From Talpa occidentalis (Eukaryota; Chordata; Mammalia; Eulipotyphla; Talpidae), in assembly GCF_014898055.3 (NCBI RefSeq), contig NW_023604295.1, positions 97,045,591 to 97,109,590 of the forward strand: a stretch of DNA of 64,000 nt. Reading direction: 5' to 3'. Position 1 is the first letter of the stretch. Each line of letters begins with the position of its first letter. Under the pieces are notes generated by a model that saw only the letters and a program-made list of their open reading frames with translations, ran no database searches and was not told the DNA's origin. The position numbers and the translations under genes are program-made. Shown here one piece after another: positions 37,294 through 48,762 of the stretch.

Positions 37294-37884
37294 AAGGTAT
37301 GACCGGGAATGCCCGGGGGGCTGACAGATGCATAAACTTACTCCCGACTCATACATCATGAGGTATGACCGGGAACACCGAGGGGAGCGAAGATCCAATG
37401 TATGACAAGGGACCCCAGAAGCTGATCAGTGGAATGCCTTGTTGATAAGATTAGAACCATGGCCGGGGATCTGGGGTCCAGTTTCAGTTACAATACTTGG
37501 TCATTCAAGCAGATAATTATCTGGTCAGCAGACTCATGTCCCCCTCAAGCCCTAGATGACATTCCTGAGTTTTACCCATTCTTTTCTCCTTGTCCTCCTA
37601 ACCCATGCAGCTGATGCTGTATGATTATTCTATCAATAAAAACAGCCAGAATCTTGCTCTCAAGCAGCATCCTACATTATGTAGCCTGCTCCATGACTCC
37701 CATGTCTTTTTAAGTGTGGTGTTACCTGATGCAACAGATGACTAAGGGGAAATTTATTTAACCAGCAAACTCATGCTGCTTTCTTTTCAACATAAAAGTG
37801 TTAGACCACTCTAGGTGATTAGGAAATATATTCTGCATGGTCTTCTTACTCCAGGTGAAGGCCAAGGACCAGCAACATCCAGAC

Positions 37885-37970
37885 CTCCCCCAGACATTAA
37901 CTCAAGAGTCTGCATTTTACCGCCTCCTGGTGACTCTGTGCACACTCAGGTTTCAGAAGCACTCCTCTAA
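37885..37970 (+). mobile_element. Short MER5A-like fragment
   Basis: AGACCTCCCCCAGACATTA, AGAGTCTGCATTTTACC and TTTCAGAAGCACTCC follow the order of the MER5A right half. Confidence 0.5.
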
Positions 37971-39178
37971 TATTCATCACCCTCCCTCCTGGTTGGTGGA
38001 GTGATGGAACCACTGAGACAATTGGATGCACCTGGAGAATTCTGTAAGCCAAAAGAACAGAAAGGAAGTGGTTCAATCACACGCCTGCCTCTCCTTTACT
38101 TCCTGTGTTGAATAGAAAGCATCACTCTGAAGGTGAAAGGAAGAGTGGTGTGCATGTGAGGGGAATGGGAACAGGTGGGGCTGGGTGTAGGGTGATGGGC
38201 GAGGTGGGGCTGCCAGCAGGGATGAGGTGGGTTAACCAAGATGGGGTTGGAAAGTGGGTTCTTTGATGTAGGAAACTTGGATCCAGAAGGACTGGATGGT
38301 TGGTCAGCAACATGCCTAGCGGAGAAATGCTGAAGGGCTACCAGAAAAGTGGCTCTCTTCAAGGGATTATTTTGCATAAAGGGAAAGTGAAATTCTGAGC
38401 TCTGGTCCTGCACTGGCAGGAGCAGGCAACAAATACGAAAATCTGACTTGTAGCAATAGAAGGGAAAATACAATCAGTAGGTGTCATGAAGACAATCTTT
38501 TAGCTTGAGAAAGAGATGGGTCCATGGATTGTAAAGAATAGAGAAAGACAGAAAGAAGGAATGTGTTTCTCCAAATAAGATAGTAATGTAACATAACACA
38601 AACCAACTGAAAAACAAAAACCCTAAACCACCAACTGAATTACAAATAATCCTCTAGGACATGGTCTGTGCCCTTATCATGAGGGGTCAGCACGGTCACC
38701 CCAAGTGGCTCTGCTGCTGCCATTGCCACCCTAACCCGGAGAGCATATGGGACATGGCATCCTCTGAGGAGCTCCCATCTATGAGGGAGTGCAGACCCTT
38801 CCTGAAGCCCTCAGGACACAGGGCCAGGCTTGGGTATTTCTAACCAGTTGGGAGGGAGGAAACACACCAAGAGGACCACAAGGCCAGGCCCTGGCCCGAG
38901 AGGCAGGGTGCAAGCCTGTCTCTAGCATGTGGCTTGCTGCATATTCCTTGCTCCGAATAGACCCTCTGTTCATGGTAAGAAGTGTTTATAGGGAACTGTG
39001 AGTTCTCAACACTCAGGACAAATGAAGAGGTGCATTCTCCTTTCCACTCACACAGGTTCACAGGTTGCTCCTTCCCCGGGCAGCTGAGAGTGCGTCCTTT
39101 TGGCAAATCTCCACCCAACCCTGCATAGGGAGAGACCTTTACCACCTACCAGAATTACAACAGAGACACATCAGAGAA

Positions 39179-39260
39179 GACTTAGAACAGGTACAAGGAT
39201 TTGAACTGCCAAACTGCATTTGCTTGGTGACTCTGGTTGCGGAAGAAGTCAGCTGGAGGA
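39179..39260 (+). repeat. Local direct repeat, copy A
   Basis: GACTTAGAACAGGTACAAGG...TTTGCTTGGTGACTCTGG...GAAGTCAGCTGG. Partner at 39901. Not an element I know. Confidence 0.85.
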
Positions 39261-39900
39261 ACAGACATACACACCTGGAGCCCTGCGGTTGTTTTCCAGG
39301 TGCAAAGTCTTGTTTCCTCCCCCTGTTTTCTCCCTGGGGCCACCTGATCCCCCCTCCACCCATTACTTATGTTAATAGGCAAGCTCTTAGCTTATGCCCA
39401 GGTGGTAGGTGGAAAGGTCAGTGAGTTCCAAGGGCTGTGACAAGTGTGGTTCTGCCTTCAGGGAGCCGATGTCTCTTCTGGGAAAAGGCCAACCCACAGG
39501 AATGAGATGGAAAATGGAAAACCACAGCCTCAGCCCTTAGCCAAGGTCTGCAAGGCAGGTGGCAGCACTGCCAGGGTCTCAAGTGTTCTGGGCATGGCTG
39601 GGTAAGGCCACCAGCTTGCTGGGAAACCAGGTGCTCCACTCCTGGGAGGGGCTGTCATGATGGGAAGGGGGCCGCTGCCCAGGGGCATCACTGAGGTCTT
39701 GGGGCGGTGTCCCTTACCTGAAATGGGAAGGAAGAGAATTCCTGGCTCCTCAAGACTGTTGCCTGGGAGCAGCTGATTGCAGCAAGGGCTGGGGAGCCCT
39801 AGGAAGGCTCCCCTGGAAGAGCTCCAGGGGAGACAGGAGGCCCCTGAGCATGATGAATGGCTTTCACTGTGCTGCAATCCCCGCCTGCCTGGAGGGAAAT

Positions 39901-39984
39901 GACTTAGAACAGGTACAGGAATTTGAACTGCCAAACTCGTTTGCTTGGTGACTCTTGCTGCTGGTGTGAAGTCAGCTGGGGGAG
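39901..39984 (+). repeat. Local direct repeat, copy B
   Basis: GACTTAGAACAGGTACAGGA...TTTGCTTGGTGACTCTTG...GAAGTCAGCTGG. Roughly 85-90% identical to copy A by eye, 722 bp away in the same orientation. Confidence 0.85.
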
Positions 39985-41387
39985 CTGTTCTGGACAGTTA
40001 AGCCAGGCACCTGCCCACAACCCCTCAGGCACAGATGGGTCTGAGGAGCTTGAGGGACAGTGCAGCTCCTCACTCTGACCTTCAAAATTTTGACCACCCT
40101 CCTATCCTACACCTGAGCTCACCAATCTTGTTTCTTACTTCTCTCCAGCCCCTCTCTCCCCAGGCCCTATCTCCCCAGGCCCTATTCCAAGCAGACTGGC
40201 TCCCTTATATTGTTCCAGGGTCCCCTGAGTGACTGCCCTCTATCTGATTCTCCCTACCCAGTGCAGGCTTCACCCCACATCTGCTTCCTCCTTATGCATA
40301 CTGCTTTCCCCTGGGCATCTGGAGACCTCGCACAGTAAGGGGCAGCCTGCTTCACTAGCAGGTAGCAAAGAAAACTGGTAAAGCACCCCAATTTGCTCTA
40401 CAAAGTGGGAGGGGGGTGGACAGGAGATGTGTCTGGGACCAGTGGCGATATGCTCTCCCCTGGAGAAGGTGCTCTTCCAGGTGGGAGGCTGCAGCCCTGG
40501 CTGAGAATAGAGGAGAGATCAGGCCCTAAATGGGTTAGTGTTGGGGGTTCTCCAGGTTGGGGGCTGGGCCAGGAATGGCAGGAAGTTCTGTCTGGACAAC
40601 CTGAGGGCCTGTCTATGATCTGAAAACCTTCTGGGATCATGCCTGGGGAGAGACTTAATGGCAGTCTAGTGGAGCTAAGTTGGAGGGAAGAAGGGCACAA
40701 TGCTGAATCCAGTGTCAGCTTCTGCCAGCAAAGGCTAGCCAACAGGCAGGGAGGCCTCTCGGAAGTGGTTGACTCATGTTACATATGCTGAAATCGCTTT
40801 GCCTGACATGGTGAATGGATGCAGGGAACTGTTGCTCCCCTCTTTCCTTTGTTCCATAGAAGGGCACTTTTTCTCCCTAAGATGTCACTCACCAGTCACT
40901 CGACAAAGCCAGACGATCACTAGTTTGTGCTTGACCCTGTCTGGGCTCTGGGGATACAGCAGTGCACGGGCACGACCCTCCCCTCCAGGGGTCCGCGGTC
41001 TCGAGCTGGGGACAGTAGCATGCACCAGAGGATAGGTGTCCCCGTGCTGCACACAGAACTAAACATTATTAACATTTTTTCTTCCTATATTTGTAACACC
41101 GAGACAAAAACAAACTCTGTTAGGAAATCACATTTTAAATATAGGTACAGGAATGTAATTCTAAATCTGTCAGTGTCTCATTTATCAAAGACAAAAATGA
41201 TCGGGATCATTCTCCAGATATAGCTTTGTGTTTTGTTTTCTCATTTAAAATTCCATTGCGAGCATTTTCCCTGCTTAGAAAGCTTTTATATTCATTCCAG
41301 CCTTTCTCTTCAAAAGCTAGGCCTTCGATGGGACCAGTCCTCACAAGATAAATAAAAACGAGTCTTTACTCAGAGTTTTTTGTATTT

Positions 41388-41436
41388 CATTCTTTCATTC
41401 ATTCACTTGCTCATTCATTCATTCATTCATTCATTG
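41388..41436. repeat. (ATTC)n simple repeat
   Basis: CATTCTTTCATTCATTCACT followed by six uninterrupted CATT units. Confidence 0.9.
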
Positions 41437-43019
41437 TCAGTTTCTTGGGTATCCACCGTGGGGTTCAGACATGTGTTACGCCTGAGAATTCGGTGATGAA
41501 CAAGAGACAGAATCCTCCCTCACGTGCTTAGTAAATTATACCCAACCCAGAGCTCAGACTCCTTGAAGGTTGGGTACACATGTTTTCCCAGCCTGCCTTT
41601 ACCCTCTTTCTTTTTCTTGTTTGGTCCTAAATAGCCTGACCCTGGTTCTTTCCATCTTTTATGTCTTATCTATGACTCCTCAATTAAGTATTTCCTCTTC
41701 TTTACTTTGTTCAAAGGCAAATGATTGCTCTCTCCATCTTTCTAGTTGCAAGATCAAGGGAGAGAAAGTTGCTCAGTGAAGAACATTTTAAGAGATACCT
41801 TCTAAAGGGGAGTGGCCCCAGGTAGCTCCTCAGGGGTCTTTGCTTTGTACCACAAGCTCCTATCCACCTGACCCCGGCAAAATGGATCAGTGATGAATGT
41901 TGTACTAAAGGGGCATCCATTCAAAGCCTGACCAGGGACATACCTGGTGGCCTGACATTAGTCTAGAGCTGCGGCTAGCATAGTGCAGGATGCTGGTATG
42001 CGAGGGTGCGAGGATTCGAGGTAGGGGTAGGGATGCAAGGATACATCCCTATCTAACTAACACAGTTAATTTCTCCTTTTATACAGGAATTTAAGAATGA
42101 GAGAGAGAGAGGGAATATAATAGGAGGCCTGAAATTAATGGACATATCAAGAGAAGGCAATAAACAGAAGGTAGTAAAGAGAAGCCACAAGTAGCCACGA
42201 AGTGCTGTGAGTTATGAGTAGCCGGTAGCCTGCAATAACATCAACAGAGGCAGAAACAGGGTCAGTTGAACAACCAAAATGGTGGTGCAGAGATAACCCC
42301 AGCACTCCTGCTCTGCCCCTGATCTGTTGGTACCACCACTAGAGCTGCTGCTAGTCCATGAACCATCCACCTTTCTGTCAGGTCCATCTCTACCTCTGGC
42401 CTTGCCCTCCTCACTTCTAAGTTCGGTGATAAACCTCCATCCTCTGAGGGTCGCTTTTGCTTTGTCTTCTTTACATTTTCCTAAAAGATCTAAACTAGAA
42501 AAAAAAAAAAAATCACCTCCATCCAAGGCATGGCTCATCCAGTCCCAGAGTCAATGTTTAGAAAGCCCCTAGTCCAGTGGCTGGATTGTGGATCTCCATC
42601 CTTTGCTGTCTAGCCTCCATAAACCCAAGGAACATGCCAACTATCTCAGTTGTCGAGAGATGATCACACCAGCCAGACACAGCACCTTGCACAAGGTGAA
42701 TAGGCATGCTGGTGCTTCCTCCTGAGCACTGTGAGATAATTACTATTGATTCAAAGATGTCATGAGATTTGAGAAAGGGTCCCCTGGACAAACTGGGGCC
42801 AAGACTTTGATGAGTTTCCTGGGACATTTTCAGTTGTAAAATGGGGATAATATATCAGGTGGGAGTTGTGTCAATAAGCTATTTCATTTCTTGCAGCAGA
42901 GAACATGTTTAACATTTCTCTAGCTGTGTGTTGTGAAGATCTGAAGATGATTCCAGCACCTTCTACACATCAGGCCAAGATGTCTTCACTCAACAGCAAG
43001 AAGACAAGAACACACCTAC

Positions 43020-43169
43020 CTTGCCAGCCAGGCTTGCAAACTGGCTTCACGTCCACCTGCACCAGAGTATCCTGAGCAGCGGGCTTCTGTCCACAGTCAT
43101 AGGCTGTCACCAGGATCTCATACTGGCGCTGCTTGTCATAGCTCAGCTTCTCAGTGTTCCTGATGTTGC
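43020..43169 (-). CDS. CLSTN2: CLSTN2 coding exon (probably exon 5): cadherin repeat 2
   Basis: This 150 nt exon reads NIRNTEKLSYDKQRQYE through VTAYDCGQKPAAQ to VKPVCKPGWQ. It finishes cadherin repeat 2: LSYDKQ stands where classical cadherins have the LDRE calcium motif, and TAYDCG corresponds to the A-x-D-x-G motif. The donor CAAG|GTAGGT is strong. The acceptor, TTCTGTGTACCCAG, is preceded by a purine-rich stretch and has the poorest pyrimidine tract of the five exons. Both ends are phase 1, so the exon is symmetric and could be left out without a frameshift, which would remove the second half of repeat 2. Its flanking introns are 24.2 kb (downstream) and 5.4 kb (upstream). The protein sequence itself is intact and near-identical to human as remembered (DKQRQYE for DKQHQYE). 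Confidence 0.95.
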
Positions 43170-45689
43170 CTGGGTACACAGAATGCTCAGAATCATTTCA
43201 GATCAAGTTAACCACCTGCCTCCCTTCAAAATCACTCTCTGCTCCACCAACCTTCACCCAAAGGAAATGATTTTGGGGCTTTGGTAGCAGACTCCAAGGA
43301 GCCACAAGCTGGGGCCCCCTGAGCAGCGGGATAGGGGATATTGAGCACAGATCCTGAACCCAACTGGTGTGTGTTTATAAGTAACGAGTGTCAGAAAAAG
43401 CCCTTCAAGGTGTGCCCACGTGACCGTCTCTGAAGTAGTGCACAGGGAGCTCATCTGCCACAGAAACTCTGGGAAAAAGATGGAATTCAGAAAAGTCCTA
43501 ACACATTTTTTAACATCTGGGCTCGTTGCCAGGAGTGTTCACTGCCTCTTCTCACATTATTTTGCTACAAAATAGGAAGTAAAATCAATAAGAAAATGTG
43601 TGACCTCCCTTCCCAAAACTACACAGAATAACAGATTGCTTGCCCTGATGACAAAGATATTATTTTTTCTCCAAGCGGACCAAACAATTTTTCCGAGCTA
43701 TTTGTGTACTTTAGATCCTATCGGTTTGATATTGTGTTTCAGAAATAAATATTTGTAATTAATAAGCAAAATTTTAATTGCATACTCTTGCTGAAATATA
43801 ATTTTGGCTCTCAGAAATTAATAAAGGCCTAGTGTGCATTTAATCCTTTTTTAGTTTTTGACTCCAGGAGATTAAAGTCTTCCTTTGCTGAGAATAATTT
43901 CATTCTTGCTTTAAAAAAAAAAAAAAAACTGAAATGAAGAAAACAGACATTAAGAAACAAACCAACAAACAAATAGACAGACATGCCTGGCTGCCTGAGG
44001 TGTGCTTCTGTATTTCATCAACATGAAGGGAAAACTATTTAATGAAATTTCTTCCATTCCAACAGTTGTAAAATTGTTTATGTGAATTGAGCAAGACACA
44101 AAGTAAGTCAGGAAACCTTGGAAAATTAGAAAAAATCACATAAGATTTTAAATAATTGAAAAAGTGATCCCCCTAGTCAGCCAATATTAATAAAACAGGA
44201 CTCAGTATTAGGCCGTGAGCCGGTGTTACAGGTGTGGGCCTCTGTGTGGGGGAGCAGAGGGGCGCAGAGGCCAGGAGGGGGCAAGAATTTTCCCAGGACA
44301 TTGGACCAATGTCCAATAGAATGATTTGTTCTACTTTCTCTCTGGATTGTTCTAAAAATGCATCTACAGCCACTGATCTAAAGTAGAATTCAGTTACAAA
44401 AAGCCAGTCTGAATAAAACTGAGCTTGATATATTGCTTGCTGGTGACTGGTGTTCAGAGTCCTTTTCATTTTCCCTCAAATATTTATTTCACCCTCATCT
44501 TGGGGTCACACAGGCCTGGAACACTCGTTGTCAGCTGGTAACATTTCCTGTGGGGTCATGTTAACAAACTAGTTGGGGTTCCAGTCGTCACAGGGGAGGG
44601 CTTCTATCAGGTGGAAGCCCTCCACCAAAACTGGGGGGGAAAACCATGTTGCGGTATTATCAAATGCAATTTTGAAGAAAAAGTTTTAACTTTCTTTATC
44701 TTTCAAGTTAAATGGCACTCAAAAGATACACTTCTTGGAGGAGGAAGGCTCAGGGTTTGCAATTCTTGTGACATTAAGCAGACCAAATACTATTGATTGT
44801 GGTACAAAAATAAACACAAGCCCGCAATCCTTGGCTCAATTTGTTGCAGCTCCACTTCCGTAACAAGTCTTAATGAAACTGTCTGAGAAACGAATTTACT
44901 CTCTCTGGCGCCATTGACTTCATGCATGTGAGAATGGGTTTCAGAGCACAGAATTTGAAGCACTAGGTCCCACAGGAGTGAGTAACTATTGTGATCCATT
45001 GTGGCAAAGAGGGCCTTGTTTGCATAAGGCACACGTTTCCAAACTTTTGAAAGCTCACAAACATTCATTTTGCTTCTGTTACAATTGTGTTCCCCCTCCC
45101 GCACCCATATTTGAATGATTTCTCCTACTAGGTGGCTTTCTCAAGAGACCACAGTTAAGTCAGGTGAGTAATGGTCCCGAGGGATATCTTTCTGGTACAA
45201 AGGAACCTCAGAAGCCCACTCTCAAAAAACAACCAGTGCCTACCTTGCATGTTAGTGAAAGTATTATGTGAGACCTCAGATGCAGTGGGGAGCATGGAGA
45301 CAAGCTCATTGACCTGCCTCCTCCTTCTGATGACATTCAGATCATAATAAGCCCTCTGGAAGCTATTTGGCCAGTAGCTTTGAAACTGTACATATCTTTG
45401 GGGCACACAATGCCACATCTAAATATATTCTAGAAAAATCTAGTTGCGAATATGCTGAAGTGTTATTTACTACCTTTGACACATAGTAAAGAAACAGAGT
45501 GGTTGACAGTAAGGGAGCGCTAAGTGTGAGTCTACGCATTCAATAAAAAGTTGTTCAGCACGAAAAGTGGTCATAATGAGCTTTTTTTAAGATGGGAAAA
45601 ATCCATATAATTGAACAATAAGTAAAAAAAAGGAAGATAAGGAAAGTGAGAGAAGTGTGTGGCCTTACTTTTGTTTCAAGACATCATAG

Positions 45690-45800
45690 AAAAACTCAGA
45701 AAAATGGTAAAATGTCAATAGTGGTTATGTTTGGTGTGATTTTTAGGTGCCTATTTCCTTTTTATACTTTTCTAAGCTTTCCAAACTTCCTACAAAAGGC
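45690..45800 (+). mobile_element. Short L1-like 3' fragment
   Basis: GTCAATAGTGGTTATGTTTG, then GATTTTTAGGTGCC and TTTATACTTTTCTAAGCTTT CCAAACTTCCTACAAAA, the order of an old L1 3' end. Confidence 0.5.
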
Positions 45801-46854
45801 ACACACCAACTCAGAGTTACCTGCTTATGGTTTCAGCCTGGGGACTCATAGGGAGTACATAGCATGCATACCCCAGTCACCCAGGGTATCTAGTGTCAGG
45901 GCACCATGAGTAGAGCACTCCCCACATGCAGGGGTCCTGCAAACCAAATATCCACACACCGCCTCCTCAGGGCCTCACAACCCCAGAAGGAGTCTGGGAC
46001 TGTTACTGCCAGGGTTTCACAGGGGTGGAATTCCTGGGGAGGGAGGTCAAGGTCAAGGACCTCCTGTTGGATGAGGTTGAGTCTCGAGTTAAGATAGGCA
46101 GGCTGACTACAAAATGTTTTCTAGCTTCCTTGCTGCCCTGATCCACCATTTTTCCTCCAAGAAAAGATCCTGGAAGGTTTAAGGATCCAGGAGTCATTAC
46201 CTGAAACCCTGGGACTTTAAGGAGCGAGCCCCAAACTCAGCAGGGCATCACTTACGTACATGCAAAGAGCTTCTTCAAGGAGCCAGGAAGGTCGCTGGGA
46301 GAAGTGATGGAGAAGGGCCAAGTGGAAGTCTCCTTAGGAGAGCCCCTTCCATGCTTGCCCCAGGCCCTGCCTTCTTTACTTGGAGAAGTGCTTTTGTAAA
46401 CCTCGCTGGCGGGGCCCACACTTCTGGGGAGTACCTACTCTCCTCTTCATCTTATGTTGTAAACCAACGTCAGAGGCATAGGCCTGGCAAAGGACCATTC
46501 CTCACTTTTAATGAGACAGCTAGGGAAACAAATTGGCATATGTTCATGAATTGGCTCATCAGGGTGAGTAATTATCTCCATGACTGGGGCAGTTTACCCT
46601 TTGATGAAAGAATTTGCATCTCATCTCTCATGGGGTGGTGACTCTCCAGAATGAAGATGGGAGGTCAAGTGGAGCTTGGCCACTCATCACCAATACCTCC
46701 GCTTGTCTAGTCTTGCTCTCCACCAAGGACTTGTCACTCCCCAAATTCCAAAACTTTCATGGATATAGACCACACCACAAAGCTAATCACAGGGGAACAA
46801 AAACCCACCAGAGAAAAAAGAATGCAAAATAGTTGTTATGGAGTAGGGTGCTTG

Positions 46855-47098
46855 TATGGTATGTGCGTGTGTATGTGTAGTGTGTGGTGTGTGTGGTGTG
46901 TGTGGTATATGTGTGGTGTTTCTGGTATATGTGTGCGTGCTGTGTGTGTGCTATGTTTGGTATGTGTGTGGTGCGAATGGGATGTGTGTGTGGTATGTAT
47001 GTATGGTTGTGTGTAGTGTGTGTGTAGTGTGTGTAATGTGTGTAGTGTATGTGTGTGTAGTATGTGTGTAGTGGGGTGTGTGTGTGTGTGTGTGAGTG
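46855..47098. repeat. Long degenerate TG-rich tract
   Basis: About 245 bp of TG units with TATG, TAGTG and GGTG interruptions, ending in a cleaner (GT)n run at 47076-47093. The long open frames across it on both strands (Cys/Val or His/Thr repeats) are a composition effect. Confidence 0.95.
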
Positions 47099-48553
47099 GT
47101 GGGGACAGGCCAGCCATTTCAAGGGGCCTGCAGGGAAAACGGTCAGGGAGCAATTCCAACAGGTTCTACTAATTAAAATCAGCTTCCTCTTAGTCCTGAC
47201 CCAAACTTAATGAAAGCCCAGTATTTTCTCCTTTATTCTGTGCAGGCATCTGTGTCTGCACAACCTGCATTGAGCAATGTCCAGGTGTGTAATGGTCATT
47301 TCTACTTGTTCTACCATTTTATAAGAAATGCTGTCTTATTATAATTTTTCTGTTTTATGAATATTGGTTTCATCTTGTATGACAGATCATAAGCTACTGG
47401 AGGTCATGGATGAGGCTTCCACACCCTCCCCCAGTAGAGTCTGTGGCAGCTCTCAGGGTGTTGATGGCTGTATCATAGAGACAAGTCTCTCCCTGGTCCC
47501 AACATTGGGGAACACTGGGTTTCTCTGGAAGACTGGCAAGGAAGTCATTGATGGTATTTCCCTCTGGGCAGTCAGTAGCTACTAGGAAGTTCACAGCGAA
47601 TCATTTCCTCACTCCAGTTTGTGGCAAGTTTGTGAACTAACCTCACCCTTAATGCTACATGATATTCTCTTTTTTACTTTGATTTTTCTCTCCATTAATG
47701 GTAAGCTCCATGTGAGTAGGCCCATGTCTATTTGAGTTATATTCTATCTCCATGCCTGGCACTCATTAAGTGTTTACAGAGTGGGTAATCTTCAGGGTTT
47801 GCAACTTTTGCATCTTTATGCAGTACTAAGTCCTATTTGAAACAACACGGAGATTATGTCCATATACTCACATGCTGATGCTGCTAATTCCACAATATTC
47901 TTGGTAAATACTCACTTGATTACTATCAAGATATTGAAAATTACTGTCAATGTGGGCTGAGTAGATTGTGCCTCTGGCTGTGGTGTGTACACTATAATGA
48001 GTTTTTTATTAATGTTGATGGAGAAATAGCCACATGACATTATAGGACTGTTCTCAGCTCAGTTCAGGTTGGGCTTGGAGTATGTTGGGAGGATTCTTTC
48101 ATGCTTCACTTTCATTAGGGTGGAAATTCTCAAAGGGCATCAACAAGAGCTTTAAAGATTCCTGAATGGATGTAGAGCTTAGAAGTTATTTCAAAACCTC
48201 CACCTTCTCTGTCAGCATGCCTCAGGGAAGAAGACAGATTGTTGTGACGGGAGGTAATGTTATAACTTGTTGAATAGGAAAGGGACACAGGCATGCCCAC
48301 ATGGGTAGCATGGTTGTGCTGGACAACACCGGAAACCAGACTCCAGCAGTATCCAGATGTGTGACATCGGAGTTCTAAGGCCCCTATTCACTGAGTAGGT
48401 TTCTGAGGTGTCTGGGAGTGTTTTAGGCCTGACTGGGCTCCTAATCATGCAAGGACATCCCTGTAGTGCAGGACTGAGTTCAGAGCTCCTGCTTCTGAGT
48501 GGAGTGGTGGAGTCATTCCCTTGGACCCACTGTGATCCCTGCAGGACACCCAC

Positions 48554-48762
48554 CATTTCTGTCGATGGCAAAAGGCACGTCAGTGGTGACGATCTCGTAG
48601 TTGCAGATCTGGCTGTACTGGGGGGAGCAGTCCTCATCGACGGCCTCCACCTGCAGGATGCTGTCGTAGATCTTGCCCTCTGTCACCACAGCCTTGTAGG
48701 CAGGCTCTTTGAAGGTGGGTGCAAACTCATTGATGTCCTTCACCTGGATATGGACCACAGCC
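48554..48762 (-). CDS. CLSTN2: CLSTN2 coding exon (probably exon 4): cadherin 1/2 junction
   Basis: This 209 nt exon runs from the split lysine codon before AVVHIQVKD to AFAIDRNG-like wording (read here as PFAIDRNG). It closes cadherin repeat 1 with the calcium-linker motif DINEFAP, the calsyntenin version of the cadherin DxNDNAP motif, and opens repeat 2 with EPAYKAVVTEG and a DED calcium motif in EAVDEDCSPQ. Acidic linker residues that bind calcium between repeats are intact. The acceptor reads GTGTGTGCCCCCAG and the donor AATG|GTGGGT. The phase is 2 at entry and 1 at exit, matching both neighbours exactly. It is separated from the upstream exon by a 988 bp intron, the shortest in the window. 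No stop, frameshift or missing cysteine is seen. Highly conserved; differences from remembered human sequence are conservative (I for V, V for I). Confidence 0.95.

Larger units (their letters stand above)
36590..37760 (+). mobile_element. Probable solo LTR of an old endogenous retrovirus, with nested SINEs
   Basis: After removal of 36736-37302 (two nested SINEs plus one target copy), the remaining sequence has repeated AGGTATGACCGGGAA motifs (U3-like), a long unique stretch, a CAATAAAAACAGCC polyadenylation signal at 37635-37648 and a GC/CT-rich region after it, as in a retroviral LTR. No internal viral genes are present. Ends were not fixed; the call rests on layout, not on a recognised family. 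Confidence 0.4.
18792..43019 (-). other. CLSTN2: CLSTN2 intron between exons 5 and 6 (24,228 bp)
   Basis: The largest complete intron here. It holds SINEs at 22871, 28933 and a nested pair at 36736-37293, many MIR/L2 fragments, a probable L1 3' end at 26440, an MER-type DNA transposon at 34966, a probable solo LTR around 36600-37760, CA/GT runs near 27740-27970, and a local duplication at 39179/39901. 29700-36600 and 37800-43000 are free of young SINEs. No coding signal was found in it. Confidence 0.85.
43170..48553 (-). other. CLSTN2: CLSTN2 intron between exons 4 and 5 (5,384 bp)
   Basis: Bounded by GTGGGT at 48548-48553 and CAG at 43170-43172 on the minus strand. It contains no young SINE. 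It has an AT-rich unique block at 43640-43900, an L1-like fragment near 45690-45800, and a long degenerate TG tract at 46855-47098. The rest shows nothing I can name. Confidence 0.85.

Noticed and set aside
41940..42030. tRNA- or SINE-like stretch (ACCTGGTGGCCTGAC ... GAGGATTCGAGGTA)
   Set aside because: It has loose A-box/B-box resemblance but no body, tail or target duplication of the SINE family, and no clover-leaf pairing by eye.
46787..47159. Frames of 71-111 codons across the TG tract
   Set aside because: Low-complexity Cys/Val and His/Thr translations of a TG/CA simple repeat.
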